From Eggerthellaceae bacterium (lineage in GTDB: Bacteria > Actinomycetota > Coriobacteriia > Coriobacteriales > Eggerthellaceae): a DNA stretch of 7,120 nucleotides. The notes below the pieces were generated by a model. That model was not told where the DNA came from, made no database searches, and saw only the letters and a program-made list of their open reading frames with translations. Positions 4,593 through 7,120 of this stretch are shown one piece after another (within the stretch, counting starts at the first letter, position 1; each line of letters starts with the position of its first letter). The DNA lies in contig CAAEDC010000232.1 of the NCBI GenBank assembly GCA_900754495.1, forward strand, positions 1 to 7,120, written 5' to 3'. Made by a program: the position numbers and the translations under genes.

Positions 4593-7064
4593 ATGAAAGC
4601 ATCTTTGAAATGGCTCTCCGACTACGTCGAGGTGCCCACCGATATCAAGGAGTTCTGCGATAGGCTCGATCTGACCGGCACGGGCGTCGAGGGCGTCGAG
4701 AAGCTGGGCGAGCAGTTCGACGGCGTGGTGGTCGGCCATGTGCTGACCTGCGAGCCGCATCCCGACAGCGACCATATGCACGTGGTGACGGTGGACACAG
4801 GCGCGGGCGATCCCGTGCAGATCGTCTGCGGCGCGCCCAACATCGCCGCCGGCATCAAGGTTCCGGTCGCCACGATCGGCGCCGTCCTGCCGGGCGACTT
4901 CAAGATCAAGAAGAGCAAGCTGCGCGGCGTGACCAGCTGCGGCATGTGCTGCTCTCAGCGCGAGCTGGGCATGGGCTCCGATCACGAGGGCATCTGGATC
5001 CTGCCCGAGGACGCGCCCGTCGGCATGCCGTTCGCGGAGTACGCCAAGCTGGGCGACACGGTGCTCGACTTGGAGATCACGCCCAACCGCCCCGACAGCC
5101 TGTCCATCGTCGGCCTGGCGCGCGAGATCGGCGCGATGTACCAGCGCGACTGCAAGAGCCCGCTCGCCGAGATGGCCGCCAAGATGCAGCTCGACGGGGA
5201 AGGCGCGCCGATCGAGGACGAGGTGAAGATCACCATCGACGACGACGTGCGCTGCCCGCGCTACACCGCCCGCGTGATCCGCGGCTGCAAGGTGGGTCCG
5301 AGCCCCGACTGGATGGTCGAGCGCCTCGCCGCCATCGGCCAGCGCTCCATCAACAACATCGTGGACGTGACAAACTACATCCTGTTCCTGCTGGGACAGC
5401 CGCTGCACGCGTTCGACCTGGCCAAGCTCAAGAACGCCGACGGGTTGGCGCACATCGTCATCCGCGCCGCGCAGGAGGGCGAGAAGCTGACCACGCTCGA
5501 CGGCGAGAACCGCGTGCTCACCTCTGACATGACCGTCATCTCCACGCCCGAGCAGGGCGCGGTGGCGCTCGCCGGCGTCATGGGCGGACTCGACACCGAG
5601 GTCACCGAGAAGACCGTCGACATCCTGCTGGAGGCGGCGACGTTCGAGGCGGGCCGCACCAGCCGCACCAGCCGCAACCTGGGCCTGATCAGCGAAAGCT
5701 CCATGCGCTACGAGCGCGGCGTGGACGACCACGGCATCGACGTGCGCTCCGCCGCGGCCGCGGCCCTCATCGCCGAGGTGTCGGGCGGCACCGTGGCGCG
5801 CGCCGCTTCCAACGGCGAGGGCATCGTGGATGTGTGGCCGCGCGTGACCGAGGCCGTTCAACTGCAGTTCCGCATCCCGCGCTTCAACAAGATGATGGGC
5901 TCCGACATCTCGCGCGACTTCATCGTCGACATCCTGGGGCGCCTCGGCTGCGAGGTGGCGGATGGTGCCGACGCCGACACGCTTGCCGTCACGGCGCCGA
6001 CGTTCCGCCCCGACCTGGAGCGCGAGATCGACCTGTACGAGGAGGTGCTGCGCCTGTGGGGCATGGACCGCATCGCCCCCACGCTACCCGGCGGTCCGGG
6101 CCGCGTCGGCACGCGCAGCCTCGAGGAGCTCAAGCGCGACATCGTCAACCGCACGCTGCGCGCCTGCGGCCTCAACGAGACGATGACCTACTCCTTCGCG
6201 CAGCCTGACGACCTTGAGAGCCTGCGCATGGATCCCGAGGGCCTCGGCGATGCCGTCGAGCTCATCAACCCGATGAACTCCGACCAGTCGGTGCTGCGCC
6301 GCAGCATCATCCCCGGCCTTTTGCGCAGCGTGGCGCACAACCAGGCGCACGGCGTGAAGAACATCCAGCTCTACGAGATCGGTGAGACCTTCCACGCCGC
6401 CGACGGACGCCAGCTCCCCAAGGAGCGCACGCGTATCGCGGGCGTGATGGTGGGCGCGATGGGCGATGCCGGCTGGAACGTTGCCCCGCAGCCGTTCGAC
6501 TTCTTCGACGGCAAGGGCGTCATCGAGAGCCTGGTGCGCGAGCTGGCCATCCCCAAGCTGCGCTTCAAGGCGCTGTCCGCCGACGAGGCGCCGCATCTGC
6601 AGCCCGGCCGCGCCGCCCAGGTGCTCTCCGGCGGCACGGTGCTCGGCTGGGTGGGCGAGATCCATCCGCTGGCCGTCGACGCGTTCGAGGCGCACGGCCC
6701 GGTGGTCGCGTTCGAGCTCGAGCTGTCCGCGCTGATCAAGAGCAGCCAGCCCGCCCGTCCCTACGTCGACGTTCCCACGTTCCCGGCGGTGTCGCTGGAC
6801 GTGGCGTTTGTGGTGGACGAGGATGTGACGCACGAGCGCATGATCCAGTGCATGGGCTCCGTCGGCGGCAAACTGCTCGAGGACGTGCAGCTGTTCGACG
6901 TGTACCGCGATGCGGAGCGCGTGGGCGCCGGCAAGAAGTCCATGGCCTACAGCCTCGTCTACCGCGCGCCCGACCGCACGCTGACCAGCGAGGAAGTGGA
7001 GCGCGCCCACGGCAAGCTCGTGTCGAAGGTGGAAAAGGCCACCGGCGCCGAGATCCGCGGGTAG
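4593..7064 (+). CDS. pheT: Phenylalanyl-tRNA synthetase beta subunit
   Basis: PheT is the 823-residue partner of PheS; it binds tRNA and edits mischarged Tyr-tRNA-Phe. Domains follow the bacterial order. An EMAP/OB tRNA-binding domain (about 40-150) has HPDSDHMHVV (56-65), VCGAPNI (79-85) and GMCCSQRELGMG (117-128). The B3/B4 editing region (about 160-400) has ITPNRPDSLSIVGLAREIG (162-180), INNIVDVTNYILFLLGQPLH (253-272) and LAGVMGG (326-332). A B5 domain (about 420-490) ends in FRPDLEREIDLYEEVLRLWG (471-490). The catalytic-like core (about 500-715) has INPMNSDQSVLRRSIIPGLL (558-577) and YEIGETF (594-600). A C-terminal FDX-ACB anticodon-binding domain (about 726-823) has FPAVSLDVAFVVDEDV (730-745) and SLVYRAPDRTLTSEEV (787-802). 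Length is normal (E. coli PheT is 795). AAGGAGG at 4580-4586, six bases before the ATG, directly follows the pheS stop, so translational coupling is likely. No breaks are seen. Confidence 0.98.
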   Translation: MKASLKWLSDYVEVPTDIKEFCDRLDLTGTGVEGVEKLGEQFDGVVVGHVLTCEPHPDSDHMHVVTVDTGAGDPVQIVCGAPNIAAGIKVPVATIGAVLPGDFKIKKSKLRGVTSCGMCCSQRELGMGSDHEGIWILPEDAPVGMPFAEYAKLGDTVLDLEITPNRPDSLSIVGLAREIGAMYQRDCKSPLAEMAAKMQLDGEGAPIEDEVKITIDDDVRCPRYTARVIRGCKVGPSPDWMVERLAAIGQRSINNIVDVTNYILFLLGQPLHAFDLAKLKNADGLAHIVIRAAQEGEKLTTLDGENRVLTSDMTVISTPEQGAVALAGVMGGLDTEVTEKTVDILLEAATFEAGRTSRTSRNLGLISESSMRYERGVDDHGIDVRSAAAAALIAEVSGGTVARAASNGEGIVDVWPRVTEAVQLQFRIPRFNKMMGSDISRDFIVDILGRLGCEVADGADADTLAVTAPTFRPDLEREIDLYEEVLRLWGMDRIAPTLPGGPGRVGTRSLEELKRDIVNRTLRACGLNETMTYSFAQPDDLESLRMDPEGLGDAVELINPMNSDQSVLRRSIIPGLLRSVAHNQAHGVKNIQLYEIGETFHAADGRQLPKERTRIAGVMVGAMGDAGWNVAPQPFDFFDGKGVIESLVRELAIPKLRFKALSADEAPHLQPGRAAQVLSGGTVLGWVGEIHPLAVDAFEAHGPVVAFELELSALIKSSQPARPYVDVPTFPAVSLDVAFVVDEDVTHERMIQCMGSVGGKLLEDVQLFDVYRDAERVGAGKKSMAYSLVYRAPDRTLTSEEVERAHGKLVSKVEKATGAEIRG

Positions 7065-7076
7065 CTCCGCGCTTTT
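7056..7076 (+). terminator. Possible weak terminator overlapping the pheT stop
   Basis: CGCGG (7056-7060) pairs with CCGCG (7067-7071) around a six-base loop that contains the TAG stop, followed by CTTTT (7072-7076). The stem is short and the U-run is only four, so it may be a weak terminator. A second hairpin, GGGG (7091-7094) with CCCC (7101-7104), lies a little further on. Confidence 0.35.
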
Positions 7077-7109
7077 CGTGGAAGGCGGCCGGGGACGGCG
7101 CCCCTTCGG

Positions 7110-7115
7110 TACAAT
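7110..7115 (+). promoter_or_regulatory. Possible -10 box for a gene beyond the window
   Basis: TACAAT matches the sigma-70 -10 consensus at five of six positions. It lies 45 bases after the pheT stop, right at the window edge. No -35 box is visible at the usual distance (7086-7092 is GC only), so the call rests on the -10 alone. Confidence 0.3.
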
Positions 7116-7120
7116 AGCGA

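Noticed and set aside
3298..4596. 432-residue plus-strand frame overlapping pheS
   Set aside because: It is pheS read in the wrong frame (Gly/Arg-rich) and begins inside the T-box.
4314..5861. 515-residue open frame on the minus strand
   Set aside because: It lies wholly antisense to pheS/pheT, is rich in His, Arg, Ala and Asp with no recognisable domain, and has the look of a codon-bias shadow in GC-rich DNA.
6084..7010. 308-residue open frame on the minus strand
   Set aside because: It is antisense to the C-terminal half of pheT with His/Ala/Gly-rich content and no domain signature.
1..7120. CRISPR array, insertion sequence, tRNA gene, toxin-antitoxin or defence genes
   Set aside because: I looked for regular repeats, transposase motifs, tRNA-like folds and small paired genes and saw none; the window is ordinary core chromosome apart from the features listed.

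Overview
The window is high-GC bacterial chromosome with compact housekeeping gene content and no sign of an inserted mobile element. The strong G+C bias, clear Shine-Dalgarno sites, TATACT/TATAGT-like -10 boxes, a Cys4-containing PheS and a small gene of a type I associate with gut actinobacteria and their phages together suggest a Coriobacteriia (Eggerthellaceae-like) genome. That placement is inference from style, not proof.

Layout: (1) 1-167 is a leader with a weak terminator-like hairpin and a perfect 10-bp inverted repeat just upstream of a strong ribosome site. (2) 168-824 (+) encodes a HAD-superfamily phosphatase of the Gph/5'-nucleotidase type. (3) 946-1785 (+) encodes endonuclease IV (nfo), with all nine expected metal ligands in place. 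(4) 1864-2529 (-) encodes a GNAT N-acetyltransferase of the phosphinothricin-acetyltransferase type, convergent with nfo. (5) 2620-2901 (+) encodes a 93-aa protein of unknown function, transcribed divergently from the acetyltransferase out of a short region whose -10 boxes overlap on the two strands. (6) 2902-3514 is a 613-base gene-free stretch holding two GC-rich hairpins, a promoter and a T-box riboswitch with an intrinsic terminator. (7) 3515-7064 (+) is the pheS-pheT operon, encoding both subunits of phenylalanyl-tRNA synthetase. (8) The last 56 bases hold a weak hairpin and a possible -10 box for the next gene.

The best-supported regulatory story is the pheST operon. The leader carries the T-box bulge UGGUACC, a drawn antiterminator that competes with an 11-bp U-tailed terminator, and a likely UUC (Phe) specifier. 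Uncharged tRNA-Phe would therefore be expected to turn on synthesis of the enzyme that charges it. The other genes look like independent units: DNA repair (nfo), small-molecule dephosphorylation (HAD) and acetylation (GNAT).

I did not find a new defence or mobile system. The points most worth a second look are the transcription-type Phe T-box in an apparently actinobacterial genome, the small divergent gene, and the overlapping divergent promoter.
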